A stretch of 64,000 nt of DNA from Ligustrum vulgare (GCA_963555705.1 OY743171.1:21141352-21205351); one strand, 5' to 3'; counted from the stretch's first letter, positions 1 through 12,732 are shown. Numbers and translations are program-made. The notes: generated by a model not told the origin, from the sequence alone.

Positions 1-28
1 ACACGAGTTACCCACCTACCGAGAAGTT

Positions 29-496
29 GTGAAGAAAGCTCAGGCTATGGCATATGCTGGTGCGAAGACTGGCTCCCAAGGCAATCAGAACAACCAGAGG
101 CAACAGGATAAACGAAAATGGCATGGTTCAAATTATAATCAGAACAGAAATCAGACATCCAACAAGATGTCGAATATAGGACCTACCAGAGGTCAGATGT
201 TTGGTTACATTCCACCATGCCCCAATTTTCAGAGAACGCATAAAGGAGAGTGCCTTTTTGGCAAACTGGTTTGTTATAGGTGTGGTCAGCCGGGCCACTT
301 TGCACAGGATTGCCATGATAGATCTACTCAGGGTTCCGACCTGAAGAAAAAGAAAGACCAGAACAAAAAGGGGAAGGCCAGAGTTTTTTCCATGGACATC
401 GTCGAGGACTCAGACGTGATTGCAGGTATACCAATTAATTTGATATCCATGTATATATCTTGCTTAGTTTTCTATGCTATGCATGACTCAGATTGA
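29..496 (+). pseudogene. gag C-terminal part with CCHC zinc knuckle
   Basis: This 155-residue frame is rich in Q, N, K and R and ends in a zinc knuckle CYRCGQPGHFAQDC (about residues 82-95), which matches the C-X2-C-X4-H-X4-C nucleocapsid signature of retrotransposon gag. Nucleocapsid binds and packages the element RNA in cytoplasmic virus-like particles. The frame begins near the window edge, so the matrix/capsid part is missing here. It overlaps the start of the protease frame at 474 in a different phase; in intact relatives gag and pol are usually fused, so I infer a frameshift around 480-496. Confidence 0.85.
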
Positions 497-1304
497 TGAT
501 ATTAACATGATAATGGGCATATTATCTATTTCTGGTATTCCTATATATGTCTTAATAGATTCAGGTGCTACACATTCATTTATATCTTTTGCATGCCTAA
601 CTACACTAAATTTGATGGGAGAAACAACTAGTAGTGTACTTGAGGTGAGCTTACCGTTAGGAGGAATTATTGACACAGATAGGGACACAGATAGGATGGC
701 CAAGTCCGTACAGATAGATTTTGATGGGACATTGCTAGAAGCAGACCTAAACATTATTCCGATGAAGGACTTCGACATTATCCTATGTATGGACTGGCTG
801 AGTTCTAACTGTGCCACAATCATGTGCCACGAGAAAGAAGTCGTATTTCAGAAGAATGGGGATGAGTTATTCAGGTTTTACGAGTCAAAGGTTAAGGCAC
901 TTCCTCACCTTATCTCGGCTTTGCAAGCCGAAATGCTACTTCCTAAAGGAAATTGTCAAGGTTATTTAGTTAACCTCCAAGGAAATCCTTTTGAGGAAAT
1001 CACATTGGACTCAGTACCAGTTGTTTGTGACTTCAAGGATGTATTTCCAAATGACCTACCAGACACCCGGCTTGATAGGCAAGTGGAGTTTATCATTGAC
1101 TTGGTGCTGGGAGCTGCACTTATTTTGAAAGCCCCATATCGCATGGCACCAAAGGAGTTGCAAGAATTGAAGGTTCAACTGGAAGAATTGCTAGAGAAGG
1201 GTTTTATTAGGTCGAGTGTATCTCCATGGGGAGCACTTGTCCTATTTGTTAAGAAGAATGATGGCAGCATGAGGATGTGCATCGGCTATCGAGAAATTAA
1301 ATAG
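474..1304 (+). pseudogene. pol: aspartic protease and N-terminal reverse transcriptase
   Basis: The 276-residue frame has the retropepsin active site LIDSGATHSFIS at about residues 27-38, followed by the typical plant gypsy MDWLSSN segment near residue 107. It continues into the start of reverse transcriptase: PYRMAPKELQELK near residue 221 and KNDGSMRMCI near residue 261. The protease would cleave the Gag-Pol polyprotein. The frame ends at an in-frame TAG just after the position where the family normally has a D-Y-R motif; here that reads GYREIK, so the aspartate is replaced by glycine. The rest of RT continues in the sequence at 1305. Confidence 0.88.
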
Positions 1305-2435
1305 TTGAGGATAAAGAATAAGTACCCCCTTCCCAGGATCAAAGACTTGTTCGATCAACTAAAGGGAGCTGCTGTGTTCTTAAAGATGGATTTAAGATCA
1401 GGTTACAACCAGTTGAAGATCAAGTCAACAGATATACCCAAGATGGCGTTCAAGACTTGATATGGACATTATGAATTCACTGTGATGCCATTCGGTCTCA
1501 CGAATGCACCCGCAGCATTTATGGACTTGATGAATTGAATTTTCCATCAATATTTGGATAAGTTTGTCATTGTCTTCATCGATGACATTTTGGTCTATTC
1601 TAAGGATTCTGTGCAACATAAAGAACATTTGAGGATTGTACTGGAGACGCTGAGAGCTGAAAAATTGTAAGATAAATTCAAGAAATGTGATTTTTGGCTT
1701 GAGAAGATTGGTTTTCTTGGTCATATTGTTACAGTCAATGGCATCGAAGTCAATCCTTCTAAGGTCGAGACGGTGACTAATTGGACTACTCCAGCAAATG
1801 CCAGTGATGTGAGAAGTTTTTTGGATTTAGCCGGGTATTACATCCAATTCATTGAGGGATTCTCCAAGATATCGGGTCCTCTGACTCAGTTGACCCTGAA
1901 AGGTGTTAAATTTCAGTGGACCGAGCAGTGTGAGCAAAGTTTTCAGGAACTAAAGAATAGATTGATTTCAGCACCAATTTTGACAGTACTTGATGGACCT
2001 GATGGTTTTGTGATTTACAGTGATGCTTATAAACACGATTTAGGATGTGTGTTAACGCAGAAAGGTAAAGTGATCGCCTATGCTTCGAGAAAGTTGAAGC
2101 CATACGAGAAGAACTATCTGACACATGATATAGAGCTGGCAGCTGTGGTGCACAAACTTAATATTTGGCAACATCATTTTTATAGGGGTGAATGCAAGAT
2201 TTACACCGATCACAAGAGCCTCAAGTATTTCTTTACCCAGAAGGAGCTAAATATGAGGCAGCATCGATGGTTAGAGTTGGTAAAAGATTATGACTGCACC
2301 ATTCTTTACCACCAAGGTAAAGCGAATAAAGTTGCTGATGCCTTGAGTAGGAAAGATGATGGACAGTTAGCAGCTTTAGGAACAATGCAGGATAAGTTAA
2401 TATATGATTTTCAAAATCTCAGGACAAAGGTGTGA
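1305..2435 (+). pseudogene. pol: reverse transcriptase catalytic part and RNase H
   Basis: After the stop at about 1302 the reverse transcriptase continues in the same phase, with extra stops near 1457, 1537 and 1667. The catalytic FIDDILVYS motif is still readable at about 1577-1603, and the fingers/palm segments PFGLTNAP and GFLGHIV flank it. The open frame 1773-2435 carries the connection and RNase H domain: [13 protein letters not shown], then [16 protein letters not shown], then [16 protein letters not shown], ending in ADALSRKD. These domains copy element RNA into DNA and degrade the RNA strand. The catalytic aspartates are present but the stops make the copy dead. Confidence 0.9.
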
Positions 2436-2489
2436 CCCCCAGCAATCCAACGTTTTAACAGATTAGAAAATTTAATTGTTAAACCAGAT

Positions 2490-3833
2490 TTGAGAGGTCG
2501 AATTGTGACGGCTCAAGTCGAGGATAAATTTTTAGGAAAGATCAGAACTGAAGTGGGGACTTGTAAGAGAATAGGTTACGAGATTTCACCTAATCATGCT
2601 CTTATGTTCAATGGTCATCTATGTGTATCAAAAGATGATCAAATCAGAAATGAAATCGTGGTGGAAGCTTACTGGCACCATACAAAGCTCATCCAGGAGG
2701 GACAAAGATGTACCATGACTTGCGTAATACTTTTTGGTGGAGGAACATGAAAGGATGTATTGCAAATTTTGTCTCTTGGTGCATTACCTGTCAACAGGTC
2801 AAGGCTGAACATCAAAGACCATCAGGGTTGTTGAACCCTTTGGACATACCAGAATAGAAATGGGAGAAAATTTTCATGTATTTTGTAATGGGTTTAACGA
2901 GAACAGCAAAAGGACATGATGCTGTTTGGGTTGTTATGGACCGACTCACAAAGTTAGCCCCTTTCTTCCAGTTCGAATGACTCTTGGTGTAGATTCATTG
3001 GCACAGATTTATGTTAGAGAGGTTGTTCGACTCCATGGAGTTCCAGCGTCTATTGTTTAAGATATAGATCCAAGGTTCACCTCGAGATTTTAGAAGAGCT
3101 TACAGACTCCTATGGGTACTAAGTTGAATTTTAGTACTGCTTACCATCCTCAGAAGGACGGGCAGTCTGAACACACCATTCAGACGTTGGAGGATATGCG
3201 TAGAGCCTATGTTCTAGACCTGAGCGGAAATTGGGAGACTCATTTTCCATTAGTGGAGTTTGCTTACAAAATAGCTTTCAGGCTACCATTGGTATGGCAT
3301 CATACGAAGCACTGTATGTGAAAAGATGTTGATCGCCAGTCTATTAGGATGAGGTTGGCGAGAGAAAGTTATTGGGTCCAGAATTGATTGAGAGGACAGT
3401 TGAGGTTATCGAGAAGATCAGACTGTGGATTAAAGCTGTCCAATACAAACAGAAAAGCTATGCCGGTCAAAGGAGAAAAGACTTGGAGTTTGAGATTGGA
3501 GAGAAAGTGTTTTTGAAAGTAGCACATATGAAGGGTAATATTCATTTCGGCAAGAGAGGGAAATTAAGGCCTCGTTTTATCTGACCATTTGAAATATTAG
3601 GAAAAGTGGTTAATGTAGCTTATCGTTTGGCGTTGCCACCCGAGCTCTCAGCTATACACAATGTCTTTCACATTTCTTTATTGAGAAAGTATGTTCACGA
3701 TCCCAGTCATGTACTGAACTTTCAATTGATTTCGATTCGGAAGAATTTGACTTATGAGAAGCCACCTATGTGCATTATTAACAGAAAAGTCCATCTCTTA
3801 AGAAATAAAGAAATTTCACTAGTCAAAGTCTAG
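2490..3833 (+). pseudogene. pol: integrase and degenerate chromodomain tail
   Basis: Pieces of integrase are spread over several frames. There is an HHCC zinc-finger region around 2670-2800 (a frameshift separates the histidines from the cysteines). The catalytic core comes next, with VVMDRLTKLAPFF near 2930-2970 and AYHPQKDGQSEHTIQT at 3139-3186. The C-terminal GEKVFLKVAHMKG and FHISLLRKYV segments are in frames 3372-3584 and 3606-3833. The last frame ends in a stop exactly where chromoviral integrases carry the chromodomain, of which only a decayed trace follows. Integrase inserts the cDNA into the genome; the chromodomain targets chromatin. There are at least four stops or shifts, so it is non-functional. 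Confidence 0.85.
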
Positions 3834-3944
3834 TGGGGTAGACATCGTAGCAATGAGGACAACCGGGAAAAAGGATGAAATTCTGGCTAAGTGTCCAGAT
3901 ATTATAGATCAAGTAAGTTTAAATTTATAGGATGAAATTATTTT

Positions 3945-3956
3945 AAGGAGGTAAGG
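3945..3956 (+). promoter_or_regulatory. polypurine tract of the Tekay-type element
   Basis: The purine-rich run aaggaggtaagg lies one base before the LTR start TGTAGCGA at 3958. This is the position and composition expected of the plus-strand primer for reverse transcription. Confidence 0.75.
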
Positions 3957-3957
3957 T

Positions 3958-5162
3958 TGTAGCGATCGAGAATTTTTTAAAATAATATAAAATCATTTTT
4001 CTCGAAAAATGTGTCGCTAAATTTTTACCTCAATTTTATTTTTAAAGTGAAAACAAGTTCGTCTATCCATTGTAAAATAATTTTAAATCTATTCAAATCG
4101 AGTCCAATCTCAAATATTTTAAAGTATCAAATTCCTTATTATTTTTAAAATCCAGATTTTAATAATTTTTTAGTCCAGTTAATTTAAGTCCAAATTTTAT
4201 TAGCTTACGTCCAAAAACTTTTATGTTAGTCCAAATCTTGATTAATTTTAGTCCAATTCCTTTCAGTCCAATTAGGAAATTCTTACAGCCCAAGTTCTTG
4301 GCCCATTTAAAAACCTAGAAATCTGTGCCCTAAAGATTAATGTTCATAAACCCTCATCCCTCTCCCTCACGACACAAACGCACAGTTAGCTCACAAACAC
4401 AAATTCAGGTATGCATTCTACCTCTCCATCACCACACACAAGCTTACATATTCACCACAACCAGCCATCACCTACTGCCATTGTAACTTGCAATGTTCAC
4501 CTCCACCGAAACCGCACAACATCATCACTTCCCCACCTCCATAGCTCACACTCTCACAACACTCAACCTCATGTCTCCAGCAGCTTAGCACTGCCCCATT
4601 TTCGAAACACTACCACCGCCCCTCTATTAATCCACAACCGGCCTCACATGAAACAACACCAATCCACCACCACAGCCCCTTCACCGAACCAAAATCTCAC
4701 AACCCTAGCACCACCTATTTCATTAACATCACCGAGTATCACCACTGGCTGCCTTCACCATCACTACTGCAACATCACCAACATAACCACAGTCTCCAAC
4801 TCCCAGCCGGACCACCAGACACCACCTAACAACTACCTACCGCCACTTCCCCACTCAAGTATCAAGCCCAAAATCAAAACCAAATCCAAGAAATAGACGA
4901 AGCCTAGAACCTTACCTCGACCTTGACCCATTTCTGGCCGGATTTTTCCGGCGAAACTCCAAACCGCAACCTTCTAGCCCGGTTTCTTTCGGTTCTTTAC
5001 AGCAAAAAAATTCATCCAAAGCCACTCCATCCCATACTGGCGCCACCACACCACGATGGCACTGATGCCCTCCCTTCGACCGGTGGCCTGAAGTCGGAGA
5101 AGGGGCGGAGCCCCTTCTTTAGTCGCCCTCAATTTTCTCTCTCTCCCTTCAATTCTCTGATT

Positions 5163-5222
<60 letters not shown>

Positions 5223-6308
5223 TTGTATTTATATTTTGATTTTGATTTTATTAACGGTCATTTAGCCCCCATGTTTTAAAAGCTTTTATTTTAGTTCCTG
5301 TATTTTGAAAAACATGCTTGTTTTATCCCTGCAGTTTCGACAACATTTTAAATTCAGTCCCCTCAATTTTAAAGAGGTTTTTAGTTTAAGTCCCAAGGTT
5401 TCAATTATTAATAAATCAGCCCTAGAGTTCTTTTTCCCTCACACTAAGCCCACTAGTTTCGAAAAGTCTATTTCAGTCCTTAAATTTTCTATATTCAATT
5501 TTAATAAATTTCCAATTAAGTCCCTAAATTTTACTTTATCTTTTTTTTTAAAAAAAAAAAAAAAACTTTAAATTTTGAGATACTAATTTAAGGCTTATTT
5601 CCTATTTTTGCCAGACGACACGTGCGGATGATTAAGAGGTTGAGGTTATTTTCCCTTTCCGCTTTTTACGTTACTCAAGATAAATTGAGGTAGACTCACC
5701 CCCACTAATTTGTTTATATTATAATTGCTTGTTTGAAGTGGATTTACGTGATTTATATGCTTAATTGCATGAGACAAGACAAGAATATCTTTTATGAGAT
5801 GAGAAGAGAAATTATGTTATGCATGTCATAACTGATATGCTTTATTTGCATAAGACAAGACAAGAAATGTTTATTTACACTCACTATATGATGCCTATGA
5901 TTAAAAAGAGAATGTCATTGTATTATTTGCATAATTACGGGTTCAATTATCTTGTAAGTTAATTATTGACGATGAGTCAACTGAGTATTTTTTTGAAATA
6001 CTAACTCTGTTATTTTAACAACATTTGTAGAGTTCGGAGACGATAGTGAATGAGGGGCAGCGATGGCAAACCTTATTTTTTTAGTTATTTTGAAAGTCAA
6101 GTTTATTAAACCTTATTGGTTTAAATTGTCGAGATTTGGAATTTTATGGAATGTTTTCGAGTAAATTTATTTAAATTTGAGTTACAGTTGCTAATTTTCC
6201 AAATGAATGCGATGTTTGAAATTTAGTTTCTTTTTGCAATATTTTGTTAAATAGTTAGTTTAAAGAACAACGTGACGTCTCGGGTTTTACGAAACTCGGG
6301 GCGCTACA
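3958..6308 (+). repeat. 3' LTR of the Tekay-type element (2351 bp)
   Basis: The LTR starts TGTAGCGATCGAG after the purine tract and ends GGGGCGCTACA, so the ends are TGTAGCG / CGCTACA, an imperfect inverted repeat of the kind that bounds LTRs. It holds a stretch rich in CCAC/TCAC (4400-4900), a 54-bp GA microsatellite and a run of repeated 'agtcc..aattt' phrases. Its last 300 bp resemble the 3' part of the solo LTR at 46006-47885 in layout (a GGTAGACTCA phrase, then ACTGAGTATTT and GAAATACT phrases), suggesting related families. No gene is read inside it; the frames at 4411-4896 and 4923-5279 are composition artefacts. Confidence 0.82.
5166..5219 (+). repeat. (GA)27 microsatellite inside the LTR
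   Basis: An uninterrupted run of 27 GA units lies in the 3' LTR. It creates an artificial Arg/Glu-repeat reading frame. Runs of this kind are highly length-variable between individuals. Confidence 0.98.
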
Positions 6309-6452
6309 TTATTACTGCTATTAAGAATGATACTGTGAAGTCTTGTAAAGGAGTTTGTGATGGGAAAAGGCACACATGGTGGCTGCATAGACACATGAGA
6401 TCTATTATTCTGCTGGTTTTTTTTTTTTTTTTCTCTTTTGGATTATGTGAGG
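6309..6452. other. short unassigned spacer between two LTR elements
   Basis: This 144-bp segment separates the Tekay-type LTR from the Athila-like LTR and contains a T17 tract. No known family was recognised. It may be host DNA or part of an older repeat. Confidence 0.5.
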
Positions 6453-8077
6453 TGATAAGTATATTTAATACACTTATTTCTATTCTAAAAGTAGGATTTT
6501 ATTTGTTTGTTTAAGAATATTTGTTATTTATTTGGTTAATATTGTTTGTATTTCAGAAATAATCCAAAGTCGAGAAAACAAAGGAAATGAAGCAAAAACA
6601 AGTCATTTGGATGATAAAAGAGCTAAAGTGTGAAAAACAAGAGTTGATAAAGTAAATCAAAAGGGTCAATTGGAAGAAAAATCAAAGAAATAACCAAATT
6701 GGAAGAAATTAGGAGTTCAAGGACTAAAGTATACAAATCAAAAGAAGAATGACCAAATTGCAAATATTCAATAGTTGATTCGGATCAAGATAAGATACTT
6801 GAAGAATGCTAGGAGTCAATTGGATGCAATTAAAAGTCAAAAGGGAATGAAATATGATAAGAATATTACCATAAATTCATTCCAATCACACAAGATTTTC
6901 GGGCAGATTTTTAGTCATACTTTGAAACCTAATTTCGGGGTCTTAAACGTTAGAATTGGGAAAATCTTATTTCAGACAGAATTGTAGCCCTTTACGTTAT
7001 CGTTCTAACGGATTTTGAATAATCTAAATCGGATAAGGGAATAAAAATATATGATCAAAATACTAAACACTGTGCAGTGACAAAAAAATCTTCCGCGAAG
7101 GTAACTTTCTTTGTTCGGTTGAAACTCTTTTGGAATTTAATTTGGACGTGAAACTCAGCATTCTTTCTTCCCAAGTAACCTAATTCTCATGAACATCTAT
7201 AAATACATGGCTTGGGGCACGAAATTAAGGATTCCCAACTTGTGAAATTCATGCCAAAACGCTGTCAAACTGCCGAGGGATCCATTAAAGGCCAAATTCA
7301 AGATTGAAGAACAAGGATCAAGAATATGAACGGGGTGACATCTTTTCATACTTCTTGTGATTTATTTTCGATCATGTATTTAGGCTAGGTTTTAATTGTT
7401 AGAATTGTGATGAAGCATTAATTTATTGATTCCATGTTTTGACTTTATATTTATATTATGCAATTTATGAGATTGATGTAATTAATTATGTTATTATTAT
7501 CATCTATGATTGTGGACGCATAATTTATTGATGCTTGTGATAGATTTCTATGTTCGAAAGAGTGGAAATTTATTAGACCTTGATTAATTGCCGCGAAGTC
7601 CGATAGGGGATAGAAATATACCCCTATGCTTCGTGTTATCCTTAAAAGTGTTCATAATTCGTTAATGCTTTTCTACATGTTTGGATTTGTCATAAAAATA
7701 TAGGCTCATCTCATGTAAGAAAAGGTGTTTATGCATCGCTCGAAAGGGGACATAAATAAATATAGGAACATGGATTTTCAATACTCATACACTGTTATTA
7801 AATGTTTAAGTCAAATACATGGTTGATATGATTAATGTGGATTCATAATTCTAACAAATTCATCTCACCGTTTTCATAAATCAAATTTTCTTATTTTCTT
7901 TAGTTTAATTTTTAATTTATTTTTCAAAATCAAGATTTCCGAATCCCAAGCTTTTCTTGTTCCGGTTAAGGTAGTAATCTAAACATACGATTTAAAACAA
8001 TCTCTGTGGGATCGATATTCTAATTTAAAATCCACTTTATTACTTGCGCGACCCGTGCACTTGCGGATCGTCGATCA
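6453..8077 (+). repeat. 5' LTR of the Athila-like element
   Basis: It begins TGATAAGTATATT and ends GTCGATCA, giving TGAT/ATCA terminal inversion. The 3' copy at 13452 matches along the whole length with roughly 45 differences in about 1,630 bp by eye (about 97%), so the insertion is fairly young. An identical-length 70-codon frame occurs in both copies (6775-6987 and 13774-13986), but I see no reason to call it a gene. Confidence 0.9.
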
Positions 8078-8083
8078 AGTTTT

Positions 8084-8101
8084 TGGCGCCGTTGCCGGGG
8101 A
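8084..8101 (+). promoter_or_regulatory. primer binding site, Asp-tRNA type
   Basis: TGGCGCCGTTGCCGGGGA is complementary to the 3' end of plant tRNA-Asp and is the usual minus-strand primer site of Athila/Tat-group elements. It lies six bases after the LTR end, and the second LTR is followed by unrelated sequence instead, which fixes which LTR is 5'. Confidence 0.88.
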
Positions 8102-8275
8102 TTGTTCTTTAAATTTATTCTTAGATTATTTTCACTAATTCGGACTTTTTTTACCGCTTTGTTTTTATTTATTTTTATTTTATTCTTGTTTATTTTTTGT
8201 TCTTGTTTTTATTTTATTTTAGGACTTTAAATTCTAATTTTAGTTTAGTTACTAGTTTCGTTGTTTTTCTTTTAA

Positions 8276-10251
8276 TTGTGTATGTTACGTTCGAAAAAAT
8301 GGAATCTTTTCGAAGTTGACCCGGAAATAGAACGTACGTTACACCATAGATTAAGAGAACTTAGGGAACTAGATAAACAGAAAAATAAAAAAATTCAAAT
8401 GGAAAACAATATGGCTTTACCTGGAGTTGAGCTAGAAGATGAGGGGAATAGACTTGTAGGAGATTTCAAGACCCCACAAATTGTCCAAAATCAATCAAGC
8501 ATAGTTTATCCACCTTTTGGTCTTGCAAACTTCCAACTAAAGACCAATGTGATAAATATATTTCAAAATGGACATCAATTCTATGGCAAACCTGATGAAA
8601 ATCCACATGCACATGTATCTAAACAGATGACGCCATAAGACTTATGTTGTTTCCATACACCTTACGAGATAGGGCAATAGATTGGTTAGACTCCGGTCCT
8701 CCTGCAAGTATAACAACTTGAAATGACTTGGCCCAAAAATTTTGCACAAAATTCATGCCCCCAGCCAAAGTTGCTAAACTCAGACATGAGATAACAATTT
8801 TTCAACAACAAGAGTCTGAGTCATTTGATGAAGCATGGAATAGGTTTAAAAGCATGTTTAGGAAGTGCCCTCAACATGGATTACCTAAAAATGAGCAGGT
8901 AAGGTACTTTTACATTGGCTTGCTCCCTCAATACAAGAGTCTTGTTGATTCGTCATCAAATGGATCAATAACTACCCAAACTCTTGATGGAGCACTTGAA
9001 TTGTTTGAGAGAATAGCCAATACCAACGTAATGTGGGCGTCTGAGAGGACCATTCAAAAGAAACCAGCAGGAGTTCATGCAGTGGATGATGTTTCGGCAT
9101 TGTCTGCTAAATTAGACTCTCTGATGAATTTCACACAAACCAGCCATTCAGTGAAAAGTGTAGTAATTGGATGCGAGGAATGTGGGGCCAATCAAAATAC
9201 CTCAGATTGTCCAATTTTGGCAGCTCAAGCTGAGCAGGTCAGCTTTATACAAGGGGGACATCGCCAAAATAATCCATACTCCAACACTTATAATCCTGGT
9301 TGGAGAAATCACCCTAACTTTTCATGGATGGATAATCAAAATGGAAATGGCCAGCAAGCCCCTCCACAGCAGGTAGTGGAGAAGAAACCTCAACTTGAGG
9401 AGATGGTCGTAAAATTGATGGAGAAAACTGACCAGTACATGAGCCAGACCAATCAGTTTATGGCTAAAACTGATCAGTTTATGACAAAAACTGACCAATT
9501 CATGAGGATGACTGAAACTATACTGCGAAATCATCAGGCTTCAATCAAAAACTTGGAAACCCAAGTTGGTCAGATAGCTCAGGCTTTAGCAAATAGAGCC
9601 CCAGGTACACTGCCTGGTAACACTGAGGTTAATCCTAGGGAGCAAGTGATGGAAATAAAAACTGTTGAAAGAGAGGTAGATTTTGTGCCAGGAAGGATCA
9701 CTTTTGCTCCATGTGACAGAGTTTATGAACCTCCCACTCCTTTTCCCCAAAGACTGAAAGGTTGGAAAGAGAAATAAGGAGTAAATGCAATTACCACATG
9801 CAGTGGAGTGAAATTACCTGAGATTCATGTTCAAAATCCAGATGAAGACAAGGGAAAACATGTTGAGGCACCTGAAAAGCAATCTGCTGAGAAGAAAGAG
9901 GAGAATGAGGTAAAATTGACAATTAAACCTCATGAGTCCCCTATTCCATTCCCGCAAAGATTACAAAAGCCTAAGGAGGATCAGCAGTTCAATAAATTTC
10001 TCAACATGCTCAGAAAGCTGCACATTAACATTCCTTTCCTAGAAGCCATTACCCAAATCCCCAGCTATACCAAGTTCCTGAAAAAAATGATGTCAAGTAA
10101 GAGAAAACTTGAGGAACTTGAAGAGGTGTCACTGAATGAAGAGTGCAGCGCCATCTTGCAACAAAAGCTGCCACCCAAGCTGAGAGATCCGGGAAGTTTT
10201 TCAATTCCTTGCATAATTGGTGACTTAAAATTTAACAAAGTTTTTATGTGA
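8276..10251 (+). pseudogene. Athila-type gag polyprotein, broken
   Basis: Three frames together read as an Athila-type gag. The first (8276-8638) has the YPPFGLANFQLK capsid start near residue 79 and FYGKPDENPHAHV near 102. A small deletion with frame change follows near 8620. A TGA at 8719-8721 stands where the family usually has tryptophan. The second frame (8728-9777, 349 residues) continues with KFMPPAKVAKLRHEI, ESFDEAWNRFK and YIGLLPQYKSLV. It also has a cysteine cluster near residue 150 and a short repeat unit of the type TDQFM. A stop at 9775 separates a third, Lys/Glu-rich frame (9808-10251). Gag would form the particle. Three lesions are visible, so it is non-functional as read. Confidence 0.88.
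9409..9510 (+). repeat. short in-frame repeat in gag (TDQFM units)
   Basis: Four to five near-identical units of about 21 bp encode variants of KTDQFMTK / MSQTNQFMA at about residues 230-258 of the second gag frame. They would form a heptad-like helical stretch, consistent with a coiled coil. In-frame expansion by slippage is the likely origin. Confidence 0.75.
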
Positions 10252-10708
10252 CCTTGGTGCAAGCATAAATTTGATGCCTCTTTTAGTCTATATGAAGCTA
10301 GGATTAGGGGACCCAAAGCCAAGCCCAATCATCTTGCAGTTAGCTGATCGTTCCATTCGATACCCATATGGAGTCATTGAGGATGTACTGGTTAAAGTGG
10401 ACAAATTCATATTCCCTGCTGACTTCGTGATTCTAGATATGGAGGAAGATAGTAAAGTGCCACTGATTTTAGGCCGACCATTTTTGGCTACTGCTAGAGC
10501 CTTGGTTGATGTGGAAAAGGGGGAGGTCATGCTTCGAGTAGAGGAGGAGAAAGTAACATTTGACATGGTTCAACTAGTGAATCAAAATCCACTACTTGAA
10601 AACTGTTCAAAAATTGAAGTGGCACAACATATTCATCTTTGGGAACAAGTTGAGTATGGGGTCAAGACAAATGATAGGGCCTCAACATTATGTTTCATGC
10701 CACCTTGA
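10246..10708 (+). pseudogene. Athila-type aspartic protease
   Basis: The retropepsin active site DLGAS is read at about 10250-10264, one frame off the end of the preceding gag frame, showing a frameshift. The main frame (10271-10708) carries the flap region and the conserved VPLILGRPFLATARALVDV (about residues 62-80), followed by KVTFDM. The product would mature the gag proteins. The coding region ends at 10708 with a stop, and nothing resembling reverse transcriptase follows, so this is the last coding trace in the element. Confidence 0.85.
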
Positions 10709-12560
10709 GAAAGTTTGCCAAAAAGTTTAGCTCTAGACTTTAAATGAAGCGCTTGTTGGGAGGCAACCCAACTTCTCAAACCATTTTTCTTTATTTGTTT
10801 TATCTATTTTCTTTATTATTGTTTTGATGCTATAAACTGCATTTTAGGATCACTTGCATGCTTAGAATTCATATTTTGACATGTTAGTGGCATTGAAAAC
10901 TTCATTGCACCTATTCTTGCATGTTTTAGCATCTTTAGGATTTATTTGTTTTCTATTTGTTATGTAGCTTTTTATCACAATCTTCCACTTGATCACCTAG
11001 CGTAGGACATGAGCATATAGTGTGGAGGTTAGTTGCAAGCATTAGAAGGCATTTAGGGGTCGAAAACAGGGTCCAAAACTCAAATTTTGAAAAAATTCAA
11101 GTCACTGTCCATTAACACCATGCGGTCGCACGGTTACAAATTGGACAGAACCGGCAGTTTGATATATATTGCCAAACCTTTCATTTTAACCACTTCAAAC
11201 CCGTTTTTCCTCCCCCAAATTGCCCAACATTGAATCCCCAACTGTTCCCATAAGTTTGCACATCATTTTAACTTCAATTCATGTGTTGCATTGCATCAAA
11301 ATCATCCAAAGGTAAGAATTTTTCACCAATTTCCAAGATTATGCATAATTTTTGTGTTCTTCAAATTCTTTGTGAAAATTGAATATTGTGAATTGATGGT
11401 GATGGGTTTAGGCTAGAACTTGGAGTATTGAATTGTGTGTATTAGGTGAAAAAATTTTGGTTTGATTCAAGTCTTCAACTCTATGATTTTCATTGATTTC
11501 TTCATATGCATGCTAGGTGCTCGATAAAATGCTACAATGAATGTTTTGTTGAGTTTTCGCAATTCTTTTTGGATGATCACCTTCATAAAACGTTATACAT
11601 CATTTGTGTATCATTCAATCACTATTTATACTCTTTTAAGGCATGAAACTCAAGGGTTGAAAATCAGTGGTCGACCACTTTTCAAAAATTTCAATTTTTT
11701 TTCTAAGTCCTAGTTTGGGTGTGTTGTGTTGATTTTCTTTAGTTCCTATGTGATGATTATACTTCTAATGACCATTAATGTTTATTTGCAAGGAACATAT
11801 CATCATGGGGTAATTCACGCCAAACATGGAAAAGGAAGTAAGGGATCATTTCATCCAACAAAACATTCAAGTCAAAGCTTAAAAAATGGGAACACCAACT
11901 CTCCAAACCCGGGAAGTACATTAACCCTCTTTATTATTTTTTTGTTTATTTTGTTTATTTATTTTGAATACATTGAGGACAATGTATGATTCTAGTTTGG
12001 GGGTGGGAATTTCATTCATGTGCTTTCATCTACACATTATTCGATTTTGGGTAGAAAATTTATAAAAATTTGAAAAATTGAAAAAAAATCATAAAAAGTG
12101 AAATTTTTGAAAAATTTGGTTGATTTATTTATTGCTTATGATATGATATGAATTGAATTTTGTGCTTTAGTTAGAAAATTGGGCAACATGCGAACTAAAT
12201 TTTTCTTAACATTCATCCATGTGAGACTTTAATCAAACTTGAGCACATAGTCATTTCAAATAAAAACTTGTGTAGGGAGATGCTTGATACTTGTGGGGTA
12301 AACTTGTGCACTTTGAACATAGAATTGATTGAAAAATCCTAAACCTTAAGTAATTAGATCCTGACCTGAAATGTAGAACCAAACTGCTCAAGAAGCAGTT
12401 TGGGGGTGGGAAGGTTAGTATGAGTATGCATTGATGGATTTAAGATTTGGAGTTTTTAATTGTACATCTTTAGTGTAAGGGATTTCGATCAACGGGTATA
12501 AACCATAATAACCAGCATAAAAACAGAAAAATGCTGAAGGTCTTATTCTACTCTTCAAAT

Positions 12561-12678
12561 GCCTTTTTGACTCGAGCAAGTAAGTCTGAGGGTTTCTCTG
12601 AACCTGGTACCCTAAGCTCAACTGAGTTGGGAGCTACCGACCTAAATCTCGCTACAGGGGTCAACTAGAAAGCAAGTA
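12561..12678 (+). repeat. 118-bp direct repeat, copy 1
   Basis: This matches 12733-12850 over the full 118 bp with about ten differences. Shared blocks include TCTCTGAACCTGGTACCCTA and GAGCTACCGACCTAAA. The two copies are separated by 54 bp. Confidence 0.93.
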
Positions 12679-12732
12679 CGGAGAGTGGACTTACACATAA
12701 GACGTTAAAACATCTTTAACTTTTCTGTTTAA

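Larger units (their letters stand above)
1..3957 (+). mobile_element. Ty3/gypsy Tekay/Del-type chromovirus, internal region (5' part outside window)
   Basis: Reading left to right this stretch shows a gag zinc knuckle, an aspartic protease, reverse transcriptase, RNase H, an integrase and a chromodomain-like tail, the standard order of a Ty3/gypsy chromovirus. It is followed directly by a purine tract and a long LTR at 3958-6308. The coding sequence is broken into many short frames by stops and frameshifts, so the copy cannot be autonomous. Its 5' LTR and the start of gag lie left of the window. Assignment to Tekay/Del rests on domain order, the long LTR and the style of the integrase tail; the lineage is inferred rather than tested. 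Confidence 0.88.

Noticed and set aside
4411..5279. Open frames of 161 and 118 aa in the LTR
   Set aside because: They consist of Ser/Thr/His/Pro-rich low-complexity sequence and an Arg/Glu run from the GA microsatellite, inside a non-coding LTR.
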